Shown: piece by piece, positions 26,280-34,761 of the stretch | How the letters are laid out: every line of letters begins with the position of its first letter | How positions within the stretch are numbered: the stretch's first letter is position 1 | Program-made: the position numbers and the translations under genes | Assembly (NCBI GenBank): GCA_049317525.1 | Contig: JBMOIC010000022.1 | Span: forward strand, 1-42,748 | Source of the DNA: UBA961 sp049317525 | GTDB lineage: Bacteria > Bacteroidota > Ignavibacteria > Kapaibacteriales > UBA961 | Length of the DNA stretch: 42,748 nucleotides | Direction of reading: 5' to 3' | Notes under the pieces: model-generated | Told to the model about the DNA's origin: nothing | The model's input: only the letters and a program-made list of their open reading frames with translations | Database searches by the model: none

Positions 26280-27257
26280 TTATTTTCCGAAACTATATCT
26301 TGGACCACCCGAAGCAAATATTGCTCTCATTCTAGTTTTTTGTCCTGAAGTAAACATATACATACAAGCATCATCTGAATAATCCATATAATTCATTGTC
26401 ATTTCTAAAGGTTTTCCAGAGCATGTACTATAATGTGGATATGTTGGACAACCATAATTTGCTGTATTATGATTTGGTGTATCTGTAACTAAATCGCTCC
26501 CACAGTTTGCATCTCCCCAGATATGTCTTAAGTTCATCCAATGGCCAACTTCATGAGTAGCCGTCCTCCCTTTATTAAAGGGGGCTTGAGCAGTACCTGT
26601 TGTTCCAAATGCATTATTATCTATCACTATACCATCTGTAGCTGAACTTCCACCTGGAAACTGAGCATATCCCAATATTCCACCACTAAGATTACATACC
26701 CATAAATTTAATTTTGTAGTTGGAGAGCTTGGACTAATGCCACCTTTAGCTGTTGATTTCATTGAATTATCTGCAGACCAACCTGTTTTAGTAGTTGACT
26801 TTCTAATAATTCCATCTAGAACAAATCTAATTTTAGTATTACCAGCTCTTAATGATTGAAACACAGATGGAGTTAGATTATAATCTGTATTTAAGGCTTC
26901 AAAATCATTATTTAATGCTGTTATCTGTGATTGAATTTGAGCTGCAGAAATATTTTGAGCAGTAGTCTTATATAATATATTTACCACTACTGGTATTTCT
27001 AAAGTATCACCTAATAATCTTAATAATGCAGGAGATTTGTCTTTTGAAAATCTCTCAGTAAAATCTTCGATTTGCTGCATTCGAATTGCCAAAGATGGAT
27101 CTTGTTGTAATTGTTCTTGTAATACCTCATAGGTATAACAAACTCTTTTAGACAATACATCTTCATCATTTTGAGTTATGCTTGTATTAATTGTTTCTTC
27201 AGTACAACCTACTAAAAAGAACATACTGCATAGCAATAAGGACAAAACAGACTTCAT
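26280..27257 (-). CDS. M43-type (pappalysin/cytophagalysin) zinc metalloprotease lipoprotein
   Basis: The 325-residue secreted zinc protease has a lipoprotein signal (FFLVGC, Cys at 18), a short pro-region and a metzincin domain. The zinc motif is HEVGHWMNLRH (H235, E236, H239, H245), followed by IWGD. The Met-turn is M288 in MNYMDYSDDACMYMFT. Paired cysteines in the late part are typical of bacterial M43B members. Asn replaces Gly in the HExxHxxGxxH pattern, as is usual in Bacteroidota members. Unlike many relatives it stops right after the catalytic domain with no T9SS tail and has a lipobox instead, so it is probably cell-anchored. GGAG lies 6 bases before the ATG. Confidence 0.88.
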   Translation of the reverse strand: MKSVLSLLLCSMFFLVGCTEETINTSITQNDEDVLSKRVCYTYEVLQEQLQQDPSLAIRMQQIEDFTERFSKDKSPALLRLLGDTLEIPVVVNILYKTTAQNISAAQIQSQITALNNDFEALNTDYNLTPSVFQSLRAGNTKIRFVLDGIIRKSTTKTGWSADNSMKSTAKGGISPSSPTTKLNLWVCNLSGGILGYAQFPGGSSATDGIVIDNNAFGTTGTAQAPFNKGRTATHEVGHWMNLRHIWGDANCGSDLVTDTPNHNTANYGCPTYPHYSTCSGKPLEMTMNYMDYSDDACMYMFTSGQKTRMRAIFASGGPRYSFGK

Positions 27258-27304
27258 AAAAACTCCAGAATTATATTAAAATGATCATGTATCAAACTTC
27301 GTAA

Positions 27305-27312
27305 CAAATATA
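27305..27312 (-). promoter_or_regulatory. Putative -7 promoter box for the M43 protease gene
   Basis: On the minus strand the bases read TATATTTG, an exact TAnnTTTG match, 47 bases before the ATG at 27257. It lies between the stop of the cyclase gene and the protease start, so the protease has its own transcript. Confidence 0.45.
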
Positions 27313-27334
27313 CCGGTTAAAAATACAGAAATAT

Positions 27335-29287
27335 TTACTCCATTTTCTGTAGAAAATATGTTTCCAATTGTCCTTTACCCTTGATATTTATTTCGCCTCT
27401 GCTTATGGCTTTACATTGTAGATATGGATTATGCTCATTAAAATTACTTAGAAAATCATGAGATACATGAATCTTATTTGCCTCGCTACTTTGTTCAAGT
27501 CTAGCGGCAACATTCACGGTATCACCCCAAATATCAAAAGTAAATCTTTTATTACCTATAATTCCAGCCATAACTTTTCCTGAATGTATTCCTATTCTTA
27601 ATGAAATTGGATATGTATCAGCAAAAGAAATTGATTGTGCGATGTCAAGGGCAGAAAAAGCAAAGGCAATCATTTTTTCTTTATGTTCAAGATCATCATC
27701 TAAGATGCCACAAGCTGCCATATATGCATCTCCGATTGTTTTTATTTTTTCAATTCCAAATGTTTGAGCTATGTCGTCAAATTTTGAATAAAGTGAATTC
27801 AATGTTTCAACAATAATTTCTGCTGACAGTGCTTGACTAATTGGAGTAAACCCTACTATATCCATGAAGATTACAGACACATTATCTTTAAAATCAGCAA
27901 TTGTTTTTTCACCAAGCACTATACGATCAGCAATTCCGGATGGTAATATATCATGTAATAAATTTTCTTTTTCACGAAGCCTTGCTAATTCAATGTGTTT
28001 TTCCTTTTCAGCTTTATCAGTAATTCTTTGAAAATCAAAATTATTGGCTCTTTCTTCAGCATCTCTACTATAAATTTCGTCTTTTAGTATAAAATATTGT
28101 TTATAGAATGTAGTAGTATTTTCCCAGTCTTTTAGATATTCATATAATTCTGCTAATATTTTATAACAATTCATTTCACTTGCTTTTAATTGCAATGTCT
28201 TACAAATTGTAATACTTTCGTTTAGCATATCTATAGCTTTTTCGGGATGAAAATAAGATGCAAGTGGATTTGAATATAAAGATGCCAAGCTGATTGTAGT
28301 TTCTAACATTCCTTGTTTACTATATATTGTATTGAACAGTTCTAATGAACATGAATATTTCAAAAATGCATCTTCATAAGTACCCACCAATAAAGCTAAG
28401 TCACCCAAACTATTATATATTTTGGCTTCCATTGCTTTATCATCTACATCTTTGTTTACCTCAATAACTTTATTATAATATTTCATGCTTGCTGTGAAAT
28501 CACCCACATCTTTATATGAATCTCCTAAACCAGCCGCCCAACTTAGCACACCTCTTTTATAATCAACAGCTTCGTGGATTTCAAGTGCTTGTTCAAAATA
28601 ACTAATGGCACGAGGGAAATCTGATAGGGCTAGGTATACAACAGCAAGATTTCCGAGAACTCTTCCCTTTTCTTTTACATTATTATTTGCTTCATGAATC
28701 TCCAAAGAATATTGAAAATATTCTAAGGAACGCACATAATCTGCATGTTTAGAAAAAACATTTGCAATATTTCCATAAATGGTTGCAAGATGATCTTTCC
28801 AATCGAGAGCTTTAGCAGTTTGTTCTGCTTCGAAAAGATATGTTAAGGCTAATTGATCATTACTAGCACTGGAATAGATGAGCCCTAAATTACCAGTGAT
28901 TGAAGAAAGGTTTTTTTTATTATTTGATGCTATTGCAAGCTGATATGCTTTATTTCCATATTCAAGAGCTTTGTCTATCAAAGACATCTCTTGATGCAAT
29001 AGGCATAGTATATTATTTGACTTAAACTGATACGAAGGATTTTGTAGAAAGTCTGCTATATCAGACATAATAAATGTGTATTCTAATGCATCTTTTGGCA
29101 TACCCCGATAGATATAAGCGAAAGCTAAAACATCATAAATCCTGAATAAATCATCATTTTTTTCTGGATTCTTTCCAAGATCTGTAAGCATAGCATTAGC
29201 AACATGTTCTGCTCCAATCAAATCCCCTGAATTAATCATTTTCCAGGCATTATCACATTGCTCTTTAATTGTAATCATGGACATCAT
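27335..29287 (-). CDS. TPR-domain class III adenylate cyclase
   Basis: The 650-residue soluble protein has about eight TPR-like repeats (residues 10-400), a coiled-coil signalling helix (about 415-450), then a class III cyclase domain. Metal residues are D476 (FMDIVGFT) and D520 (TIGDAYMA). Base-selecting K516 and D585 (FDIWGDTVN) are the adenylate pair. N592 and R596 (NVAARLE) bind the ribose and transition state. It should make cAMP from ATP, controlled by a partner bound to the TPRs. It lacks a membrane segment. The start has three possible Mets (29287, 29284, 29278). A putative promoter lies at 29324-29331. No cAMP-binding protein is encoded in the window. Confidence 0.92.
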   Translation of the reverse strand: MMSMITIKEQCDNAWKMINSGDLIGAEHVANAMLTDLGKNPEKNDDLFRIYDVLAFAYIYRGMPKDALEYTFIMSDIADFLQNPSYQFKSNNILCLLHQEMSLIDKALEYGNKAYQLAIASNNKKNLSSITGNLGLIYSSASNDQLALTYLFEAEQTAKALDWKDHLATIYGNIANVFSKHADYVRSLEYFQYSLEIHEANNNVKEKGRVLGNLAVVYLALSDFPRAISYFEQALEIHEAVDYKRGVLSWAAGLGDSYKDVGDFTASMKYYNKVIEVNKDVDDKAMEAKIYNSLGDLALLVGTYEDAFLKYSCSLELFNTIYSKQGMLETTISLASLYSNPLASYFHPEKAIDMLNESITICKTLQLKASEMNCYKILAELYEYLKDWENTTTFYKQYFILKDEIYSRDAEERANNFDFQRITDKAEKEKHIELARLREKENLLHDILPSGIADRIVLGEKTIADFKDNVSVIFMDIVGFTPISQALSAEIIVETLNSLYSKFDDIAQTFGIEKIKTIGDAYMAACGILDDDLEHKEKMIAFAFSALDIAQSISFADTYPISLRIGIHSGKVMAGIIGNKRFTFDIWGDTVNVAARLEQSSEANKIHVSHDFLSNFNEHNPYLQCKAISRGEINIKGKGQLETYFLQKME

Positions 29288-29673
29288 TGTTGCATTTGCA
29301 CATTAATAATTCTCTATTTCATGCAAAGTTAAACCCTTTACTTTATTAATTCACATTTATAATAGCTTTATGTTTTTTGTTAATGAGAATTATCATTTCA
29401 ACATTAAATTCCTATACATATTGTGCTTTGTAAAGTCTTAATTATACAATCAAACAATTGTATAGTTCCATTATATTCTTTCAGTTTAAGAATGTTCATT
29501 GTTATGCTTTCACTCAATGTGTATTCACTTATTTAGATTAAATCCTGAGTTTTGATACAGGAATTATACAGTAGACAAAGCTTCAGAAGTTACATTCAAT
29601 ACTACTTATTGGAGGTTTTCAGATATTTATATAAGGTTTGATGCACCTGATATGAAGTTCACTATTTTTTTAA
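29288..29673. other. 386-base non-coding gap
   Basis: The gap separates the cyclase and Cache-lipoprotein genes, both on the minus strand. It holds the cyclase -7 box (29324-29331) and, 50-70 bases upstream of that, an imperfect Fur-box-like stretch at 29380-29398. No clear terminator for the Cache gene and no coding potential were seen. The plus-strand frame near 29652 is a shadow of the minus-strand gene. Confidence 0.5.
29324..29331 (-). promoter_or_regulatory. Putative -7 promoter box for the cyclase gene
   Basis: On the minus strand the bases read TAACTTTG, a TAnnTTTG match, 36 bases before the ATG at 29287, giving a leader of about 30 bases. Confidence 0.45.
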
Positions 29674-30177
29674 TTATGGCTTTTCAACTTGTAAATCTGT
29701 TGTTGCAATGGCTACAATTATACCTGCTTTTTTTACAGGGACTGAATATGTTTTCATCCATATGTCTCCTCCACCTGCATCAAAATATGGAGCGCTCCAA
29801 ACACCTGAATTTGTTTGAATTGGCTTTACTAACCATTCTTGTTTATTGATATCATAAGATGTATCGCTTGTAAGATCTTTGTACTTGATACCTAATGAAC
29901 TTTTATACCAGTACGGACTAAATATAGCCTGCTTATTTGTATTCAATAAACAAACTGTAGAACCAAAAAAACGAATATCCTTAGATTCAATATATGTTCT
30001 CACTTTCATTGAAATAGTTGAACTATCGATATCTCCTGCTTCTAATGTTTGCACAAATACTTGCATAGCTTGCTCTATTTCTTGCTGATCTGTATTTGGG
30101 GTATTAGTGTCTGAACAGCCAGTGAAAACAAAAGCAAAAAAAACAATACACAATAATCCAGTCACATAAATTTTCAT
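29674..30177 (-). CDS. Lipoprotein with a Cache (PDC) sensor-like domain
   Basis: The 167-residue lipoprotein has a signal and lipobox FTGC, then one domain that looks like the ligand-binding half of a Cache/PDC sensor. After a helical lead come FFGSTVCLLN, a run of aromatic residues (FSPYWYKSS), EWLVKPIQTN, the GVWSAPYFDAGGGDIWMKTYSVPV segment, and a final GIIVAIATTDLQV strand. In chemoreceptors and cyclases this fold binds small ligands, but here it is not joined to any output domain. An AGGA precedes the ATG by 6 bases. It could be a periplasmic or surface ligand binder. A link to the downstream cyclase is only positional. Confidence 0.65.
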   Translation of the reverse strand: MKIYVTGLLCIVFFAFVFTGCSDTNTPNTDQQEIEQAMQVFVQTLEAGDIDSSTISMKVRTYIESKDIRFFGSTVCLLNTNKQAIFSPYWYKSSLGIKYKDLTSDTSYDINKQEWLVKPIQTNSGVWSAPYFDAGGGDIWMKTYSVPVKKAGIIVAIATTDLQVEKP

Positions 30178-30425
30178 ATAATTCCTATAATTTTAGTTAA
30201 TAATAAAAAGAACTTCACATTGTTCTATACTCAAAATCAATAACAATATCTTTGTACATAATTAAATGAATAAATACTATTATCATGTAATAATGTACTA
30301 AACTAAACATACTTTGTACATATCCCAATTAAACATTTCATCGGTCATTCACATAGAGATATTTTTTTACTATGTCTTGTGCTAATACGATTACATGATA
30401 TATTAAGATAGCTTACATGATTCAA

Positions 30426-31100
30426 CTAGATACTTTGTATTAGATATTCATGAAGAAGTGAATATTCTTCAAATACATGTTGCGCCCCTAATTCCTTTAA
30501 CATTATTGCACGATTACCCTTTGCAATACCCAAGAAATCGATTCCAAGATTTTTTGCTGCCAGTAAATCCCATGAACCATCGCCAATATACGTTATAGCA
30601 GAAAAAGTATCTTTATTATAGAACAGACTACAATCTGTAATACATTGTTTAATAATTTTTACTCTTTCAATATCATTATCAGCACTACAAATTGGAATAT
30701 TATTTATTTGTATTCCAACTTTTTCTAGTTTAAAAACAGCAGAATCCAGCCAACAACCGGTAGCAATTCCAATTGCAAATCCTTCTTTTATTAATAAAGG
30801 AATAATGTTTTTAGCACCTGGAATTGGAAGAAAATACTCTGGATTTGAGTAATAATATTTTTCAAGTAATTCTATAAATGATTTTTTCACTGTAGAATAC
30901 ATATCATTTTCAGAATGAAGATTTGTTGTCTCAATTAATTCCAAGATTATTCCACTATCTGTACTTTGTTTATATGTACTCCAATCGGAGGAAATATTCT
31001 GGATATTTAGAACTTGTTGTGCTGAATGAACTAAACATAATTCATCGATATAATTTGTATCACACAATGTTCCATCAATATCAAATATGAGAAGATGCAT
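30426..31100 (-). CDS. HAD-family hydrolase (phosphoglycolate phosphatase-like), last gene of the phosphonate operon
   Basis: The 224-residue HAD hydrolase has motif I FDIDGTLCDT (nucleophile D7, acid D9), motif II IATGCW, and motif IV YIGDGSWDLLAAKN. An alpha-helical cap (about residues 18-90) lies between motifs I and II, as in phosphoglycolate/beta-phosphoglucomutase types. It probably removes phosphate from a small phosphorylated metabolite. Because it lacks the DxAGT motif and cap lysine of phosphonatases, it is not expected to cleave C-P bonds. It starts 7 bases after the stop of the transporter gene. Residues of about 144-200 are duplicated in a decayed copy upstream of the operon. Confidence 0.82.
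   Translation of the reverse strand: MHLLIFDIDGTLCDTNYIDELCLVHSAQQVLNIQNISSDWSTYKQSTDSGIILELIETTNLHSENDMYSTVKKSFIELLEKYYYSNPEYFLPIPGAKNIIPLLIKEGFAIGIATGCWLDSAVFKLEKVGIQINNIPICSADNDIERVKIIKQCITDCSLFYNKDTFSAITYIGDGSWDLLAAKNLGIDFLGIAKGNRAIMLKELGAQHVFEEYSLLHEYLIQSI
30502..30671 (-). repeat. Direct repeat, copy A (inside the HAD gene)
   Basis: This 170-base segment aligns without gaps to 41040-41209 in the same orientation, with 13 mismatches counted by eye (about 92% identity). It encodes about residues 144-200 of the HAD hydrolase. The two copies enclose the whole seven-gene remainder of the operon. Confidence 0.9.
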
Positions 31101-31107
31101 AGTACTT

Positions 31108-32376
31108 TTAAGATAATTTTGGTTTTATATACATGATAAAATACAGACTAATAGCTATTAAAATTGGCGATATACAAGCATATATAATCCCTGTTTGTAG
31201 AAATGTTTGCAGCCATATTGACTTAGCCATAAGTAATGAAGATACAATATAAAGGATGCAGCTTCCCAAATATCCAAAAGAATCAGCAAAATAAATTAGA
31301 AAGCCGACAGTACCTTGATATTTATACAAAGAAATAAGTCTTTCAAAAAGCATACTATTAAATGGTACATATGCTAGATACGTTGCAAATCCAGTTAAGA
31401 ACATACAAGTAATTGCTGATATTTGTTTATTCATTAATTGGAATGTTGTGATTCCAATAATAAGAGCTGAAATAAGGAATAATATATGATGAGTTATTAA
31501 TGCTTTACGATGTGATTGTATTCTTGCAATGATCAAAAGAATTAGACCCACACAAAAAGTAATTGCAAGTTCAATTGAGGTAAATACAGATGGTTGAACA
31601 TCAATTAACAATTCATGAAAAATATCAACCATAAAAGAGTCTCTTAAGTCTCTATAAATTGTTAAAATAACATAAACTAAGGTTAAAGGAATAATAGATA
31701 GTTTTAACCCTTTAAACATTTTAACCCTTTCTTCCGAAGACATTGGGGTTCTATCATTTCTAGCAAGAATTTCTTCTTTAGAAGGAGGAGGAATGAAAGA
31801 CAGTATATAGGAGCCAATTAAAATGACTGGAATTCCAACTAATCCAACTAAAAATGGCGTCCATAATTCAGAAATATGTAATATAGTATGAGAATAAACA
31901 CCCAAACTTTTAGCTAAACCACTAGTAAAAATAAAGCTCATACTTAAAAAAAGACCAATTGAATCTGTTGCATGACGTCCCTCAATAAAAGAAAATACTA
32001 TTCCCCATATTAAACCTAAAGAAAGTCCATTAATAAATAATACAAGCGGAGAAAACTGAATAGGAAGAAGTGCAAAAGCGAGTAAAGAGAAAATTCCAAT
32101 CGTTAAAAGAGTTAATAAAGAAAATATTCTTTTAGATTTATCAATCGAACTTACCCATGTAACACCAATAAATTTTGCTGTAGTGTAACCAAGTATCTGA
32201 GAAATAATCAATAATACTTTTAAAGAAATACCTAATAATGATATATCTGAAAATTGCATTGCACTTATTGGTTTTCTAATAAGATACATAGCAGAATATG
32301 TCATAAAACTAGCAATTGCTAATAGAACATTAGCTACCCATCTTTTTTTGTATACATAATCTATTGTTATCGGCAT
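31108..32376 (-). CDS. DUF5690 family MFS-like transporter
   Basis: This 422-residue inner-membrane protein has about twelve hydrophobic helices with a central cytoplasmic loop. It opens KKRWVANVLLAIASFMTYSAMYLIRKP, given here as a continuous family-type start, and its loop PPPSKEEILARNDRTPMS is typical of DUF5690. The fold belongs with major facilitator transporters. The family has no proven substrate as far as I know. Placement between phosphonate-degrading enzymes suggests that it imports the aminophosphonate or exports a by-product; no PhnCDE/PhnSTUV genes are present. It overlaps the upstream oxygenase gene by 10 bases. Confidence 0.82.
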   Translation of the reverse strand: MPITIDYVYKKRWVANVLLAIASFMTYSAMYLIRKPISAMQFSDISLLGISLKVLLIISQILGYTTAKFIGVTWVSSIDKSKRIFSLLTLLTIGIFSLLAFALLPIQFSPLVLFINGLSLGLIWGIVFSFIEGRHATDSIGLFLSMSFIFTSGLAKSLGVYSHTILHISELWTPFLVGLVGIPVILIGSYILSFIPPPSKEEILARNDRTPMSSEERVKMFKGLKLSIIPLTLVYVILTIYRDLRDSFMVDIFHELLIDVQPSVFTSIELAITFCVGLILLIIARIQSHRKALITHHILFLISALIIGITTFQLMNKQISAITCMFLTGFATYLAYVPFNSMLFERLISLYKYQGTVGFLIYFADSFGYLGSCILYIVSSLLMAKSIWLQTFLQTGIIYACISPILIAISLYFIMYIKPKLS

Positions 32377-32930
32377 ATGTATGACAACAAAGAGCGATAG
32401 TATTCAAGTGGATGTATGCTTGCAGAGATATTGGTATCTTTAGCTAATTCATCCCATCTTCTTAATTGAACTGCTTGCTCCCAAAATGGTTCTTTTTTAA
32501 AAGTCATACATTCTTCTGTAGAAAAAATACCACCTTGAAGTTGAAGGGTTTGTTTGCTTGCTTCGGATAATGATTCGAAATAATCAGACTCAACCGAACA
32601 TAAGTATTGTTTTGCAGCTACATGTAGTCTAATTGGTTCAGTTACAGATGCAGGAAATCCTAATTCTCTTAGAACTATTGCCCCTCTTTCTCCATGATTA
32701 ACTATCCCCCATGCACTTTGCATATCTAATTCTCTGCTTGGCAATAAATGTCCAATATCGTGTAATAAGGCTGCAATTACTTGATACGATGTTGCATTAT
32801 TATGTAAGGCCAAAAAGGCACATTGCAATGCATGATCTAATTGAGTGATAGGTTCACCATCATAACTATTAAAGCCACACTGTTCTAATAAGGAAAAAAT
32901 GAAATTGATAGATACTTCTACATTTTTCAT
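32367..32930 (-). CDS. phnZ: PhnZ-like HD-domain diiron oxygenase
   Basis: PhnZ is a mixed-valent diiron oxygenase that cleaves (R)-1-hydroxy-2-aminoethylphosphonate into glycine and phosphate. In this 187-residue protein every key position is found one residue below the PhnZ numbering as I recall it. The lid pair is Y23/E26 (SYDGEPIT). Metal ligands are H33, H57, D58, H79, H103 and D160. Substrate-side K107 and R157 are kept. So the active site is intact. The PhnZ partner PhnY, which makes the hydroxylated substrate, is not in the window. The ATG directly abuts the stop of the FAD gene (TAAATG) and the end overlaps the transporter gene. Confidence 0.85.
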   Translation of the reverse strand: MKNVEVSINFIFSLLEQCGFNSYDGEPITQLDHALQCAFLALHNNATSYQVIAALLHDIGHLLPSRELDMQSAWGIVNHGERGAIVLRELGFPASVTEPIRLHVAAKQYLCSVESDYFESLSEASKQTLQLQGGIFSTEECMTFKKEPFWEQAVQLRRWDELAKDTNISASIHPLEYYRSLLSYICR

Positions 32931-34064
32931 TTAATTATCTTCTCTATAAGTTCCTGATACAACTTCTTCTGCAAGGCCAAAAGATAGGGTCATTCCTGCA
33001 CCACCCAGTCCATTTACAATAGTAATATCATCATGTATCTTTTTTACATACTCAGAAAAACCAGGATATTTAGCATAAATACCAATCCATTTTTGATCGA
33101 TAGTTAGCTCTGGAATTAGATATATTCTATTTATTTCTTTTAAGATGAGTGTATTTATTTCTTCACTAATAAAAGGGTCTAAGGTATTGCCATATTCATG
33201 CGAATCACCTAATATTAATTCACCATTTCCATGTTGGCTTATCAGAACATGAATACCATATTTTATATATAAAGGTTTTTCCTTTTCGATTCTAATTTTT
33301 AATTGCTGTAATGAAGGTATATGCTTAAAAGAATCATAGTGTAATAAAGTAAGGCCACCACAAATTGCAGGGCCAAGTTTCCATTGATTGGGCTGCGGAG
33401 CTGTACGCATCATCTGTAATTTTACGCGTAAAAGGTCCTTATCAGGTGTATATAACTCAAGATTTTCACCAGAACATATATATGCTTGGTCAAATTGAAT
33501 TATCCTATCGGAACATATCAAGGAATGATCGTTAACATAGATACCTTGAACACCATATTCAAATTGCACCTGAAATGTATTCTTAAGATAATCAGCTATG
33601 GAAGTTATTGCTTCTCTTGGATTTACAGTGATTTCATATGGACTCCACATACTTCCTAATAATGCATTTCCATTAACTTTTGGAGATACAATTTTAGTTT
33701 TTTCTGGCGTAAGAAACATTGCATCCAGCCTAACTTCTCTTAATGTTTGAACATACTCTTCAATAATATCGGATTCATCAGGCGAATGAACTACATGAAG
33801 ACTTCCACTTTTATCAGCATATATACCAGTTTTATCAATAATATCTAACCAGATAGACCTAGACTTCATTGCCCTTTCAAATCGATTGCCAATAGGTTGG
33901 CCTATAGGCCATATTAAACCAAAGTTTCTAATGCTTGCGCCAACAGGAAATAAAGATTTATCTATAACTAAAACTTTTTTACCTCTTTTAGCGCACGCTA
34001 AAGCATGAGCTAAACCAACAATTCCAGAACCTACAATTAGGATTTCTGTATGATTAATTATCAT
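32931..34064 (-). CDS. FAD-dependent aminophosphonate oxidoreductase (TIGR03364 family)
   Basis: This 377-residue DAO-type flavoenzyme has a Rossmann FAD motif (IVGSGIVGLAHA, G12-S-G14-I-V-G17). It also has the family-specific segment GASIRNFGLIWPIGQP, which marks the TIGR03364 group tied to phosphonate operons. Relatives oxidise 2-aminoethylphosphonate and its N-methyl form to phosphonoacetaldehyde, replacing the PhnW transaminase. The late GLGGAGMTLSFGLAE matches the second FAD contact. Together with the PhnX-like gene just upstream (11-base overlap) it would complete aminophosphonate breakdown to acetaldehyde and phosphate. Exact substrate preference cannot be read from sequence. Confidence 0.88.
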   Translation of the reverse strand: MIINHTEILIVGSGIVGLAHALACAKRGKKVLVIDKSLFPVGASIRNFGLIWPIGQPIGNRFERAMKSRSIWLDIIDKTGIYADKSGSLHVVHSPDESDIIEEYVQTLREVRLDAMFLTPEKTKIVSPKVNGNALLGSMWSPYEITVNPREAITSIADYLKNTFQVQFEYGVQGIYVNDHSLICSDRIIQFDQAYICSGENLELYTPDKDLLRVKLQMMRTAPQPNQWKLGPAICGGLTLLHYDSFKHIPSLQQLKIRIEKEKPLYIKYGIHVLISQHGNGELILGDSHEYGNTLDPFISEEINTLILKEINRIYLIPELTIDQKWIGIYAKYPGFSEYVKKIHDDITIVNGLGGAGMTLSFGLAEEVVSGTYREDN

Positions 34065-34761
34065 TATGAAGTGTAAGAATAAGTGTTGAAAGTTCTTGAA
34101 CTGAATGGGCTATATGTGTACTTCCAGCATTAATCAAATCATGCTCAGAATGACTTCCATATGTAACACCAATGATGGCTGCACAATTAGCAGATACACC
34201 TTCTTTCATATCAGAAGGTGTATCACCAATTTTAACAATAGCTTTGGATGATTCAATTGAACAAATACTCATAACTTTATATATCATATCTGGAGCCGGC
34301 CTGCCATTTTCTACATCATCAGCTGTAATTACTCCTGTATACCAATCATAATTCTTCCATCCAACTACATCAATAATCATATCAGTAATTTCTCGTGGAA
34401 ATCCTGTATCAAAGTATATTTTAATACCATGATTATATAGTTCAGTAAATAAATCTTCTATATTTTGTATTGAAGTAACAGGCTGAATAGATGTATAGTG
34501 ATCTTTCATATTAATAATAAATGAATGGTAGATTTCATCTATCAAGTCACTACTATTTTCATTATTATATGCGGATTGATTAAAGAGCAAAGTAGATATA
34601 GCAATTCTTTTAGGAATTCCCATTACTGTATTTATTTCTTCAATTGAACAGTGTATAGAATAATCATGTAATGTTTTTATAAAAACTTTTGCAACATCAT
34701 CATTATCTGTAATTGAAGTTCCTGCTAAGTCAAATAGTGCTAATTGTATCATAGACATCAT
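34054..34761 (-). CDS. Phosphonatase-like HAD hydrolase (PhnX-like, TIGR03351 type)
   Basis: The 235-residue HAD enzyme carries the phosphonatase hallmarks. The nucleophile motif is FDLAGTSITD (D11, DxAGT instead of DxDxT). The cap lysine K51 in MGIPK matches the Schiff-base lysine of PhnX. NGRPAPDM has Arg in place of the common motif III lysine, and KIGDTPSDM gives the metal aspartates. PhnX splits phosphonoacetaldehyde into acetaldehyde and phosphate. All catalytic residues for that are present, although the TIGR03351 clade as a whole was first defined only as phosphonatase-like. Start and stop are coupled with the PhoD gene by TAATG. Confidence 0.87.
   Translation of the reverse strand: MMSMIQLALFDLAGTSITDNDDVAKVFIKTLHDYSIHCSIEEINTVMGIPKRIAISTLLFNQSAYNNENSSDLIDEIYHSFIINMKDHYTSIQPVTSIQNIEDLFTELYNHGIKIYFDTGFPREITDMIIDVVGWKNYDWYTGVITADDVENGRPAPDMIYKVMSICSIESSKAIVKIGDTPSDMKEGVSANCAAIIGVTYGSHSEHDLINAGSTHIAHSVQELSTLILTLHNDN

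Noticed and set aside
29652..29849. Small hydrophobic plus-strand frame
   Set aside because: It is the antisense shadow of the Cache-lipoprotein gene, and its Leu-rich look comes from the reversed codons.
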